Assembly (NCBI GenBank): GCA_019059635.1
Contig: JAGVRJ010000005.1
Location: forward strand, 2,170,001 to 2,234,000
DNA length: 64,000 nt
Source of the DNA: Proales similis
Taxonomy: Eukaryota; Rotifera; Eurotatoria; Ploima; Proalidae
Direction of reading: 5' to 3'
Shown here: piece after piece, positions 21,401 to 31,914 of the stretch
Layout: each line of letters begins with the position of its first letter
Numbering within the stretch: position 1 is the stretch's first letter
Position numbers and translations under genes: made by a program
Notes under the pieces: model-generated
Told to the model about the DNA's origin: nothing
The model's database searches: none
The model's input: only the letters and a program-made list of their open reading frames with translations

Positions 21401-21977
21401 GAGACTGTGGATAAACAATCGCACGAGCGAATAGGTCACTCGTTTTCGCTAACAGCGATGCTGATTAAATGTTTACTGAGCAGTCGAGTGGCCGTTAAGC
21501 GTCGAGTGCTTTGTCTCGCCTCATTGCACACACAGTCTTACTTGGCTGTCTTTATATACATATTAAGGAGCTATTTCTGGTTAGCTAATGTGCGATTGCA
21601 ACTCATTGATTCGAGACAAACATCTCCCACAGTCATTCTACACACGTCACACACGAGCGGGCGCGTTCGTGCACTGTCTTCTCACACTCTGAGTGTGTTG
21701 TGGCACATGCGCCTGGTATGAGGTGAGCCAAAGAGTGAGTTTGCACAATTGGTCTTGGGGCCCGGTGGGAGATTAGAATTTTGTGCGCGTGTCAGATATC
21801 GCGCATAGCTCGGAATTCGAGATGAACTGGAAGTGTAAGAGTCGAGTCTGCAGTGCAACAGTGGTCAGAAAAGGCTCCTTCGGGGCCAGGAATTTTAGAA
21901 AAGCGAAGCGAGAGAGCAAATCGGAGGAGATAGATCGGATGCGAATCCAGACACCTCTCCCGCTGGCCAAGTGTGTG

Positions 21978-21997
21978 TGACGTCGAGTCTATAAAAG
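21978..21997 (+). promoter_or_regulatory. Candidate core promoter: CRE plus TATA
   Basis: TGACGTCG at 21978-21985 resembles a cAMP response element and is followed five bases later by TATAAAAG (21990-21997). No gene is recognised directly downstream; it may start an upstream exon of the PDZ-RhoGEF or a non-coding RNA. Confidence 0.4.
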
Positions 21998-22747
21998 TCA
22001 AGTAGCTGCACTCATTCTCCTCAGGCTCGAGTCGAATTCAATTCTATTTGAGTGCATTAGTCAAACAGGAGTGTAGCGTCCGAACGCGAACTGGCAGCCC
22101 ATTTGCCAACGGATGTGATGTGAGCGCGAGTAAATATTTGGCCAGTCGTGACTTGACTGACTCAGCGCGGCTAAACGTCCAGCGAACGAGCGAGAGAGAG
22201 AGAGAGGCCAGGACAAGAAGCAGCATTGTGTTTTGCTCGTTGCCAAGGCCAAGCAGATTATTCAATTTGCATTAGAACTGTTGCCTCTGTGACCAGCTCA
22301 TTATAATTGGCCAACGGAGCGAAAATTGACCAGCTCTTAATTATTTGACAAGAATTAATTAAGACGGACAATAGCAGCAGCCAGCTGGTGTTGGCTGAAT
22401 GCTTTTACTTCTACGCCGTAGAACAAACAAATTCGAAGAAAATAAGCACGACGAGTGAAGCGCAAGAGACCGGGCCAGAGAGAAAGTGTTCATTGAGAGG
22501 AGGTGTGCAACTGTCAAATATTGGTGGTCGTAAAACAAAATAAAAAGCCAATTGAGAGTTCGATAAGCTGGCATTATTGTGATGACACTAAATTGGCATT
22601 AAGAACAACATCAGTTGACGCTCTATTCCTGATTTAGTGCCACTCGAATCGGCAATCAACGTATGCTCGATTACAGAAGGGCGAGCGAGTCATTCGCAAA
22701 ACAAGAGCACCAGGCAGACAAGCCCTTCGAGCTGTCATAATCCCCAG

Positions 22748-22771
22748 GTGTGTGTGTGTGTGTGTGTGTGT
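22748..22771 (+). repeat. (GT)n microsatellite
   Basis: About 24 bp of perfect GT dinucleotides inside the gene-poor region; the longest GT run in the window. Confidence 0.9.
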
Positions 22772-24723
22772 TGGTGCCACGCGTCTCTCCATCACTCCAC
22801 AACTTCATCTCTTTAGTTCGTCTCGCGTCTATTTGACACCTTCCATCAAACTAGAATAAAAGCCCATCGTCATCAACGTCATCCTCAGCAGCAGCAGCAG
22901 TTGAAGACGAGATACAAGAACAGAAATTTATTAAGCGTGCACTGGCGGGGCCTGTTTTATTGCCTGTCGCTTATGTAATTATCTTTGATTTGGAGGAGGA
23001 TGTTTGCTGGTCAAACAATAAACTCGAATCAAAGTCTATTTGCTTAGAATCGCCATCGTCGGCCGTAAACTGCGCCAAAGCTTAGATTTCTCCGCCACCA
23101 TTCTCATTCGCATTTCATCGGCCCGATTGCCCACCCGCACTGCACTGTCGTGATTACCGCCTAGTTCAACGAATAAAATTCACCGAAATCAAGAGTCGAA
23201 ACTCATTCTCATCCGCTTGTATTTTCGACTTGATCGTCGTCTAATTTAGTTTTTTTTACGACTCGTGTTTATTAGCCACAGTTTATGTGTTTGCTCATTT
23301 CCATCCAATTTCGTTTCATTTCTTTAAGCGACCGCAGTCTTTGGGCTCGCCTTTCTAAAATCAATCGACCGCCACAGAAAAACACAAAGAAGAAGAGCGA
23401 TTTGAGTTGGAGAAGAAGCGAAATGAAAATTGATTTTCTCATCGTCTGATTCTGATTCACATCGCTACATCTCTGCCGGTCGTATGGATTAATGAGTGAT
23501 TGATTAATGTACGTCGTCGGCATGGATCCACACAAATGAACATTCAGACCCAACGAGAGAGGACGAGGCAAAGTTAAATGAAGCGATAAATGTTTACATG
23601 CGCAAGGACATGAGAGCCGGTATGCGAACTATTCGGCATTGAGTCCACATTCGTTTAATTTAATTAAGTGGTTTCGGGTCCGCATCAATTGCGCCGCCGC
23701 TCACCTGCTCTGAGCTCTTGTTCCTCCCCTTCTCTCTCTCTCTCTCCATCTCTCCGTGTTTCTGTTTTCACTTGTCCGTTTCTCAGTTTCAGGTGTGTGT
23801 GTGCGTGTTCGATTGCGGCAGTGTTTGCAAGTAAAACATTCGCAGATGTGGCCGCCGTTGCTGCAGTGACTTGACTTGATGTTCACGTTATAAGCGCTGA
23901 CATTTCTCTTCGACTAGCAACCTATTCGATTACTAATTCCTCTTCCCGATTCGCTTTTAGGATCCTAATCGGATAACGATCAAGCTACATTCCACTGCAC
24001 TGGTCGCGCATTCGCTGCTTGAGCCCAACACAAACATTTCTGGTATTCATTTTGGACATTTAATGAAATTTCGGTTGCACACACACACAGGTGCATACGC
24101 CCATAAACGACCCTCGCGCACACACACACACAACACAGATGGATCACAGATGGGCGTATTTACCTATCGACCGTGCAACCGAGAATGAATTGGATTAGAT
24201 TTCGCTAATGTTGTTTTCATTCAATGTAGCTTGTTTGCAACGGTGTCTATTGGACGATTCATTCGCTGGGCATAAAGGAAAACACGATTTAGAAAAATAC
24301 CACGCAGTCCAGCACAAACAACAACAACAACATCAACAAGAACATCTAGCTGCAGCTAAATCGGATAGGGTCGCCTATTCTCAAGGTAAACACGAAATCT
24401 TCTTAGTCGAGCGAGGCAAACAGCCACGAGCAACAATTTATTCGGCAGCTCAGTCCAGTCGGTCAGCGTTTTGTGCTGCGAGTAACGCCTCCTGAGCTCT
24501 GTTTGATAGCCACCAGCATTGACAACAACCTCAGTTCTCGATCCTCGTAGTTTTTAGGCTGCTTGGCGGCGCCAGGCACCACTACTCGTTTTGGTCTTAA
24601 ATCATTAGGCCTATGTGTGTGTGTGTGCAGCGACAGCGACGGCGGCGAGTTCACACATGCAGGCCGTGCCGCGATGCGATTAGACTCGTTACAGAGTGGA
24701 TTAGCGCCAGTCTAATTATTAAG

Positions 24724-24734
24724 TATATATAAAG
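24724..24734 (+). promoter_or_regulatory. TATA-like element
   Basis: TATATATAAAG, a strong TATA-box match about 790 bp before the PDZ-RhoGEF start codon. Orientation suits a plus-strand transcript. Confidence 0.3.
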
Positions 24735-25503
24735 CAGCAAGAGGAGGAAGGGAGCTGCTGCCTGCTTCTCTAATATCCGACAGAATCAGCACTCAATTTG
24801 GGGCCGCGATTGGTCGAAGCGAGTGGGCAGCAGAGGGCAGAAAGGAGCAAAATTTGTTTGTTTACAGTCCATGACAGGTCTTGGTGGCCGCATTCTGGCT
24901 TGTAAACGGCCGAGCCAATCAGTTTGCATCATGTGCTGCCATTAATTGAGAAGCTCAGAGTGTGGCGTAGATCGTCTATTTGACACGCAGCCATAAACAG
25001 AATGGACGTGATAAAGCGTAAAATCTCTACGGCCATCGACCGACTTGAATTGCTCGTTTAAAAGCTGCAGCTGAAGGCCACCGCCGCCACTTATCTCTGT
25101 CTCTAGATCGCTAAAACACATTGTGTTCATTTTAGATATCCTGGAAACGGGCACACGAGTGAAATCGAACTGTCAAGTAAGTGTTTGCCTGTATGCTTGT
25201 GCGCGCTGGGCACTTTATCAGCGAGCGCCGATCTACGTCAGTTATGACCGACCGGCGTCTTATCTGTGCCTTTCTCCTCGTGGCTCTTAATAAAAGCACT
25301 TGATCTAACGCTTAAATCTTTTTAGTTCATAAACAAACGAGCCGCGTCTGGTAAAAGCAACGCCCGGCCACCAAATTGTGATCTATCATCATTTAAGACG
25401 AACGTACTACAATTCGAAAAGTAAATTGCGTTTTGCTAATTCTATTCACACACACACACACACGCTCACGTGTTTTGTGCTCTCAGAATAGGACAAATTG
25501 GCG

Positions 25504-25515
25504 ATGAAGATATGA
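25504..25515 (+). promoter_or_regulatory. Short uORF overlapping the PDZ-RhoGEF start
   Basis: ATG AAG ATA TGA encodes Met-Lys-Ile. Its stop overlaps the main ATG in an ATGA arrangement (25512-25515), a layout that permits termination-reinitiation. Confidence 0.5.
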
Positions 25516-27347
25516 GTAGCAAAACTTCATTGGAGACATTCGAGACAGCCAAGAGCCGTCAAGTTAAAGACTCATCTGCGCCAGCGGCCGTCAAAGCGAT
25601 GCGCAGTCTAATTCGCCTATTCACCAGCGGCAAGTCGTCCGACTCCTCACAACAGCATCAGGAGCAGCAGCAGCAGCAGCAGAATGCCAAGAGCTGCTCG
25701 TCGTTGTCATCTGCGTCTACGGGCTCGGCTCACTCACAGCGAATGGTCAGAGTGCGTTTGACCAAAGCTGCCGAGGGTTCCAACGGCTACGGTTTCACCA
25801 TAATCGGCTACTGTCCGTGCTCGGTGGGCAAAGTAGAGCCGGGCTCGACGGCTCGCGCGGCCGGAATGCAGCCAGGCGATGTGATTGCTCGAGTGAACGG
25901 ACGAAACGTATCGCGTGCCACTTGTGACAGCATTGCTCGCATGGTACGCAATTCGAACGGCGTTCAAATCGACCTCTACCGACCCAGGTCGGCCAGAAAC
26001 AGTCGACCGAGACGCGACAAGCGCCAGCCGATCAATCAGCAGCATCAGCAGAGCCAAGGCGAGTACAATCACTTGAATCACCTGAGCAGCGATATGGAGC
26101 GAGTACGCAGCTACGAGTCGGTCAAGCAAACCGGCGTTCGTCAGGAGGCCGTGCCAAGCGAGCCCGAGGAAGACGAGGAGGAATACGGCTACTACGAGGA
26201 GCAGCAAGGCGAAATGCCGTCGCCTATTCCGCACATGCCGCCCATGAGCAAGAAGAGCTTGGCGAGCGACAGTGACTACCGAACTCAGTCCTGTTCGACA
26301 GAGAACGACGTGTACGCGCTCGGCTTGAACGTGTCGCAGGGCGAGGCCGACCAGCAGCAGAAACTGGAGCACTTGAACTCGTGTGAGCGACTGCTTCAGC
26401 TCGAAGAGAAATTCATCGAGCTCATGCAGCGCGGTGTGCAGCAGTACTCGCGGCCACTGCGACACTGCATGATGGTCAGTGCCGAGCAGCATCAGCGTCT
26501 CTTCCAGAACATCGAGAAGCTGCTGGCCATATCGGAGTATCAGCTGAACCAGCTCATTTCACAGGACGACTCCACTCTGATGGACATGTTCAACACAATC
26601 GGCAAATTGTACGAGAATAAGCTGCGAATGAGCAGCGAAGCGTTCGACATCTACCTGAGCGGAGTGGAGCGGTCGTTCGAGCTGCTCGAGCGTTTGGTCG
26701 GCGACAAGACCAACGAGCTCGGCCTGAGCAAGTTCTTGGAGGACGCGCGAGACGACTGCCAAATGGACCTGGTCACTTTTCTTCTTCTGCCGCTCTACTA
26801 CGTGATCAGCATTCACGCGTCGCTGGGCGAGATCAGAAACAGAATGGAGACGAGCAACAACGACTACTTGTTCCTGTCCAACTTGATCGCCGCGCTCGAC
26901 TCGTACGTGCGCCGAGCGAACAAGACGCTCAGTCGTCACCAAGAGTCGCGCAGCAACCCGCTTGCTCACTTGGCTCCGCACGCCGAGGCCAACAAGCTCG
27001 TCTACGCCTCCTACATCCACTACAGACACACCGGCAACAAATGGAAGCGCATCTGCATGGTTCTGTTCGCCGATCGAGTCCTGTTCTGCTCGCGACACAC
27101 CGACCTGGACAAGCTCTGTCAAATGCTGGGCACCAATCAGGCCACCACCGGCATCTGCAAGTCCATCTACCTCAACGATCTGCTCGCCTACAAGTTCAAT
27201 CCGAATCAAAAACAGTTCGAACTCGAGCTCAATTATCTGAAGCACATGAGCAAGCTGAGCTCGCTGCGACTCCGTTTCAACTCGCTCGACGACAAGCACG
27301 TGTGGCAGAAACTGTTCAAGAGCCACGTGTCCACCTTGAGCCAGTGA
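25512..27347 (+). CDS. PDZ-DH-PH Rho guanine nucleotide exchange factor
   Basis: A single 611-codon exon. Order: Ser/Gln-rich N-terminus with a poly-Gln run near residues 47-58; PDZ domain about 78-155 with the carboxylate loop reading YGFTIIGY and a GDVIARVNG strand; acidic low-complexity linker; DH (RhoGEF) domain about 289-480; PH domain about 493-605. DH-PH modules catalyse GDP release from Rho-family GTPases at membranes. The PDZ plus DH-PH order and the PDZ sequence recall the protostome-specific GEF (PsGEF) of insects, but I cannot confirm that name without a search. The start at MSSKTSLETFE is the first in-frame ATG after a good splice acceptor at 25486. A poly(A) signal lies at 27684-27689. 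Confidence 0.9.
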   Translation: MSSKTSLETFETAKSRQVKDSSAPAAVKAMRSLIRLFTSGKSSDSSQQHQEQQQQQQNAKSCSSLSSASTGSAHSQRMVRVRLTKAAEGSNGYGFTIIGYCPCSVGKVEPGSTARAAGMQPGDVIARVNGRNVSRATCDSIARMVRNSNGVQIDLYRPRSARNSRPRRDKRQPINQQHQQSQGEYNHLNHLSSDMERVRSYESVKQTGVRQEAVPSEPEEDEEEYGYYEEQQGEMPSPIPHMPPMSKKSLASDSDYRTQSCSTENDVYALGLNVSQGEADQQQKLEHLNSCERLLQLEEKFIELMQRGVQQYSRPLRHCMMVSAEQHQRLFQNIEKLLAISEYQLNQLISQDDSTLMDMFNTIGKLYENKLRMSSEAFDIYLSGVERSFELLERLVGDKTNELGLSKFLEDARDDCQMDLVTFLLLPLYYVISIHASLGEIRNRMETSNNDYLFLSNLIAALDSYVRRANKTLSRHQESRSNPLAHLAPHAEANKLVYASYIHYRHTGNKWKRICMVLFADRVLFCSRHTDLDKLCQMLGTNQATTGICKSIYLNDLLAYKFNPNQKQFELELNYLKHMSKLSSLRLRFNSLDDKHVWQKLFKSHVSTLSQ

Positions 27348-28949
27348 AAGGCTTGCCTCCGCCCAAACTCATGCATTCGTTTTGTTTTGAGCCTCTCACT
27401 CTCTCGGCTCTGACTGGCCGACCGAACAACGGCCCGCACCGCGTCCTATGACAAGTGGATTCACATTCAGCTAATTCACTACTCGATCTTGTTTCGATTC
27501 TCTTCACGATTTCATGACTTTCATGACTCTGATTAGCTCTCGAGCAATCGCGCTCAACAAGGCGGCGGCGGCGAGCACTCTTTGCGCTTTAATCTCACTT
27601 CGTGTTAATATACATCTCTAATCTTTCTGTTCATTCTATATCGGCATTTTTAATTATTCAAACAGCTTATTAAATCTCTATTTAATAAATTAATCGAGTT
27701 AAAATTGACGTCTCAAGTGAGCGCTTCACTTCAATCGAATTAGACAGAACAGAGGAGAAGGAGGAGGAGAGGAAGGGAAGAAGAAGAGGGAGACAGGACA
27801 AGCTGGGAAGGGAAAAGACGCAAGAGGGGCGTTCGGGCAACTTCAGCCCTAATAACGGGTATCAGACGGACTTAATGAGGCGTGAGGCGGCCTGGACAGA
27901 TTTGCCCGTCTGGCATCTCGATTAACCTTTCTTGTTACCGCACAGCTTGTCTACGCATACGCGCACGAGCGGGTCGCGTCACATACAACTGCAATTTGTG
28001 TGCTTATTTATGTGGCATCGATCGCCGCCTTATCTCACGCGCGCGCTTATCTTGATTACATCCGCATGTCCGGTGTCCTGCCCCGTCTCAAGTGCGCCGA
28101 CTTAGCAGCCGACCAACTCGTGTCTGTTAGTTAGCGGCTATTTCTCTTGTTTGTTTGCACAGCTTATTCATTCCAACAGTCGCTTCTAAATCACGTACTG
28201 ATGCACGTGTACGCTGTTCCCATGCGAACACACACCCGCGAATTCCCCGCCCCCTCCGTTTCTACGCGCTTTTAAATCGATCGCCCTTATCCGCTAAGCA
28301 AACTTGCGTAAATGCGAATTAAATTTCCATTTGCTGCTTTCTTTAAAGCTTAATGGAATGCCAAGTCCATTTCGCTCCAATCCACATCGATGGCTCGACG
28401 ACACGCTCGACCGAGTTTGGCCAAGAGAAACGCTATTCTTAAAATTCGAATGAAACTATGCCGTTTTCAGCCCTTCCATCTCCCTGTCCGTCTTGGCCTG
28501 TCTATTGTGGACGAGCTTAATCGAACGAGAATTCCAACGAGGCCATGCATTCATGTCCCTTGTCAACAGCCCTCTGGCATACAATCAGTCAAACATTCTT
28601 CATTATTCTATTCACTGCCTTATCCAAGCACTCGACATAGCTATTCCAAACAAGTGGCCCCTTTTGCTCTTCATTCATTCGCCTAATTAGAATGACACTC
28701 AGTCTGTCGTCTAGAGAACCCTTGAGCACTTGAAGATGGATGAGGTGGACGACGATTACGAAGACGGCCATGAGCCTGTTAAGTCGATAAGCCTCCGAAA
28801 CAAGCAAACGCGTCTCCACAATTTGATTGGCCAGTCCTACTCCAACTTATCCGTCCCAAATGGCCTTCTTATTGGTCCTTGAGATGGGTTTCTGTTTGAA
28901 ATTTGAACAATACAGCAGCGGCAAATAAAATTGCTCAAGGTGCTAAAAA
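27348..28949. other. Intergenic, PDZ-RhoGEF 3' flank
   Basis: Contains the PDZ-RhoGEF poly(A) signal (27684-27689), a purine-rich GGA/GAA tract around 27750-27800 and no supported coding gene. Confidence 0.5.
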
Positions 28950-29020
28950 TGCACTGGCCGGGAATCGAACCCGGGCCGCCCGCGTGGCAGGCGAGCATTC
29001 TACCACTGAACCACCAGTGC
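28950..29020 (-). tRNA. tRNA-Gly (anticodon GCC)
   Basis: 71 nt on the minus strand. Acceptor stem GCACTGG pairs with CCAGTGC, followed by an A discriminator. A-box-like GTGGTTCAGTGG and B-box GGTTCGATTCC are present. The anticodon loop reads CTGCCAC, giving GCC. No intron. A run of T residues directly follows (28945-28949 on the plus strand as AAAAA) and serves as a Pol III terminator. The sequence is nearly the same as animal tRNA-Gly-GCC as I recall it. Confidence 0.97.
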
Positions 29021-29305
29021 TTGTCTAATTTGGTGATAGAAAAGAATAGAAATCGATTTACGACTGGATCGATTGCACAAGCAAACACAAAAATATTTAT
29101 CAGTCGAGCAGCACTTGATTGCGACCATACGCGGGTGGGTCTAAGACGGCTAAATAAACTCAAAACAGGCCCTGCTTAAATTGTTTTGTTTTTCAAGAGT
29201 ACTGACTATACAGAGAAGACCAGAGAGGATTGATAGAGAGAGGAAAAGATTGTTTGGACCGTCGACAAGCAAATGTTTATTTTAGTTGGTCATTCACAAT
29301 CACGA

Positions 29306-31554
29306 TTACTTTCTGGATCTAATCATAATTGTGAGCTGATCGCCAGACAGATAAGATTGCTCAAGGAACTGTTGCGCGTCAATGGCAGATGAGAATCGGC
29401 TCGCCTCTAGGCTGTTGATAGACGTCACTTCCATGCCGACCTGCTCGTTTCGGACCGATCATGAATCAATCATCGCGGTTTGGTATAAATCGATCGAAAT
29501 TTAAACAAATACCTCGAATAGACGAATCCTGCTCGCCAGAGTGTCCGGCTCCAAGTCAGTTATGAGATATCCGGTTGCTGCTTCGTTAGCGTCTCTGGCA
29601 GCGGTCAATTTCACGCCTAATAATACACACACGCGTCCGAGGTCAAATTTAATTGGCACATGAAATTCAATACACAAAAGAGAGCTTTGTTGGCATGAGG
29701 CATTGTCTGATTGGTCAGCAATTACCCAAACGAGCGGGCGAGTCTGTTTTCTTCCGGATGCAGACCGCGGTCTGGCCATCTGGCGTGAGCTTGGCGCACT
29801 CATGCAGCCATTTGCAGTTGTAATTATCGAAGAAGCTCGGCAGAATATTGTCCTGCCTGTCTGGAGCGGCTTGATGAAAGCGTCGCTCGTCGCCACTGAA
29901 CGGAACCAGTCGAGAGGCTAGAGGACCTTCGGGAATCACCGACTCGCTCTCAATATTCAAAGTAATGCACTCATCCGGAAAAGAGACTTCGGCCAGCACA
30001 GGCAGCGCCTTTGAAATTGAAAAACCCTCTGAAACGGTCCCACCCTCTTTCAGTGACTGTTGGCTTGTTCAAGCGTCAAATGGCGACTACTTTTTTGCCC
30101 GGGGCCACCTACCTCCAAGTCGGTGTCGTTCTCGTTCATGGTCGACAGACGCTCGTGCAGACATTCGTACAAATGCTCGTAATAGTGTTCGCTTTCAAAG
30201 TAGCTTTCGGATGTTGCCACTCTGACGGGCGGATTCGATAGAACCAATGGTGTTGGCCGGCATGATTCAGAGTGAGTGGTCGACAAGGTTGAACTGCGCG
30301 ATGATTTACGACAATCGCAGCAGTTTCTGGCGCCCAGCAACGGACACGAACGCGGCAGGGCAACATTGAACTGAGAAGAGATAAAACTTGCCGAACTTTG
30401 ATCGCTCTGATAGCCATCTTCTTCTCCTTCCTTTCCTTGGCGGCTTTCAGGTCCGCTCAATGCGTCAAGCAGATTTCGAAGACTCAAATGGGCTCTCGGA
30501 TTGGGCACCGTTCGAGAGTTGTTTGTGAGGGTCCGATTTTTGACCGCGGGCTGCGTTCTCTGCTTCTCCACTTCTTCCTGCTCTTCGTCGGCGAGCTGTT
30601 CAAGAAGCTTGTCGATGCTGGCCGCCTCTGTTCTCTGCCGTCTTGTCATGTGTCTCCTCGTCTTTCGTTCGACTAGAAGATCGAGCTCGAGCGCTTTGGT
30701 CAATATCGAAGAAATCGTGGACAGATTTCGCCTCTGCTGAACTGCAAGACCGTTGATCCGGAGCAGACGATCGCCGACCTGAAGCTGGCCGTCCGCTTTC
30801 GAGCCCTTTTTTACTCTGCGTTGGTTGCCGAGTGCACTAAACGACCTGATTGACGAGAATAGAACAAACTGACTCGCTTACTCGATGACCGTCAACGAGA
30901 TGGTCGGCTGCCGGATCGAGCCGATACGAATGCCGAACGAGAAGCGTGAATTGGCGCGCTCTAATTTTACTCGAATCTGCTTTCGATTGTCCGTGTCCAG
31001 CTTTCGTCTCACCAACAGCTCGACCGACTGCTTTTCTCTAATCAGCTTTAGAGCCGCTTCTGTTTCAATTCGGTCGAAATCCTGACCGTTCGCTGAGATG
31101 ATCAGATCTCCGCTCTGCAGATTGGCTCGATCTGTCCTCGAATAATCCAAACATCAACGATGACGGTTGAAACTGGGCGCCAGACAAGCGCCGGGCGTCA
31201 ACGATCTAACCTGCAGCACTGCCCGGGCAGACGTAGGTAACCAAGAGGTTGGATGCGTTCGAGCGGCGGCCCTTGACACAGAAACCGAACAAATTGGAGT
31301 CGGCCTTCTCGACCCGAATGTTTCTCAACTCAGTGGCAAAGTAATCTGGCAAAGGCGGCCACAATCAGCCAGTCTTCTACTGTTAAAGGCCAACTCTTAC
31401 CTTCAGGCGACTTGAGTCGGCAAAATTTAAGCATAGCAGACTCGTTTTCAACTGCGACCAGTGAAAAGGCGTCGGCTTTGAGCGTAAGCGAACTTGCTGC
31501 TCTGCCACGCATCTCTCGATCGTTCGCAATGTGACGCCAATCATCTGGTGCCAT
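29306..31554 (-). CDS. Three-PDZ-domain scaffold protein
   Basis: Seven exons in transcription order: 31401-31554, 31211-31345, 30882-31131, 30113-30815, 29726-30008, 29513-29616, 29306-29440. They give 587 residues; introns run from 55 to 109 bp. PDZ1 (about 52-140) has FGFCVKG and SGDLIISANGQ. PDZ2 (about 145-235) has FGIRIG, VKKGSKADGQLQVGDRLLRING. PDZ3 (about 497-587) has LGVKLTAA and GMEVTSINS and ends the protein. The long linker is rich in Ser, Arg and Glu with a CCDCRK patch and acidic Tyr/His clusters. No enzyme domain is present, so a membrane or junction scaffold is inferred; I cannot name the family. The acceptor at 30815 was chosen because it restores an ungapped PDZ2. The start is the first in-frame ATG giving a plausible N-terminus (MAPDDW); an upstream exon cannot be excluded. 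Confidence 0.85.
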
Positions 31555-31914
31555 CTCACTCAACCAATGCCAACGAGTTACAACTTGTCTTCCATGTGTG
31601 TGTGTGTGCTTAATAGAATTCAATCGGCACTTGAATGACTTGTCATCTGATCGTAACTGCGCTCTGACTTTTCGTCTACCCCCTTCTCTGGCCTCCCCTC
31701 TCTCTCTCTTTCTGTCTGTGTCGCTTTTCATTAATCTGCAATTTGATTCAGCGCCGAAATGTGCCCGCACGAATCGTGAGCGTTTTTGGCGCGGCCAAGT
31801 TTGAGGTCGAGCTGGACTTGGCGCCAAAATCGCCAAAATGCTTCTTAATTCGACGGACCGAGTGGGCGAATGGCTCAAGTCTGAATCATTCGCAAAGCAG
31901 AATCGAGATTCGTC
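31555..31914. promoter_or_regulatory. Divergent upstream region, three-PDZ gene / CPEB
   Basis: 360 bp between divergent starts with a (CT)n run near 31696-31711. It probably holds both promoters and may hide a 5' CPEB exon. Confidence 0.4.

Larger units (their letters stand above)
18476..25511. other. 7-kb region without supported genes
   Basis: No open frame here has coding character, and no tRNA or transposon was recognised. It is rich in ATTA/TAAT motifs and microsatellites: (GA)n near 20720-20740 and 22192-22206, (GT)n 22748-22771, (CT)n 23731-23746, (CA)n 24119-24133 and 25446-25463. It lies upstream of both the GPCR and the PDZ-RhoGEF and probably holds their distal regulation. A splice-donor-like site (CTGTCAA|GTAAGTG, 25177) and an acceptor at 25486 could bound a 310-bp 5' UTR intron of the PDZ-RhoGEF. 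Confidence 0.55.

Noticed and set aside
24208-24495. 95-codon plus-strand frame with a Gln/His run
   Set aside because: Short, low-complexity, no splice or family support within a region of random-looking sequence.
30846-30881. A 36-bp intron in PDZ2 of the three-PDZ gene
   Set aside because: A downstream acceptor (intron 30816-30881, 66 bp) also keeps frame and restores an ungapped PDZ fold.
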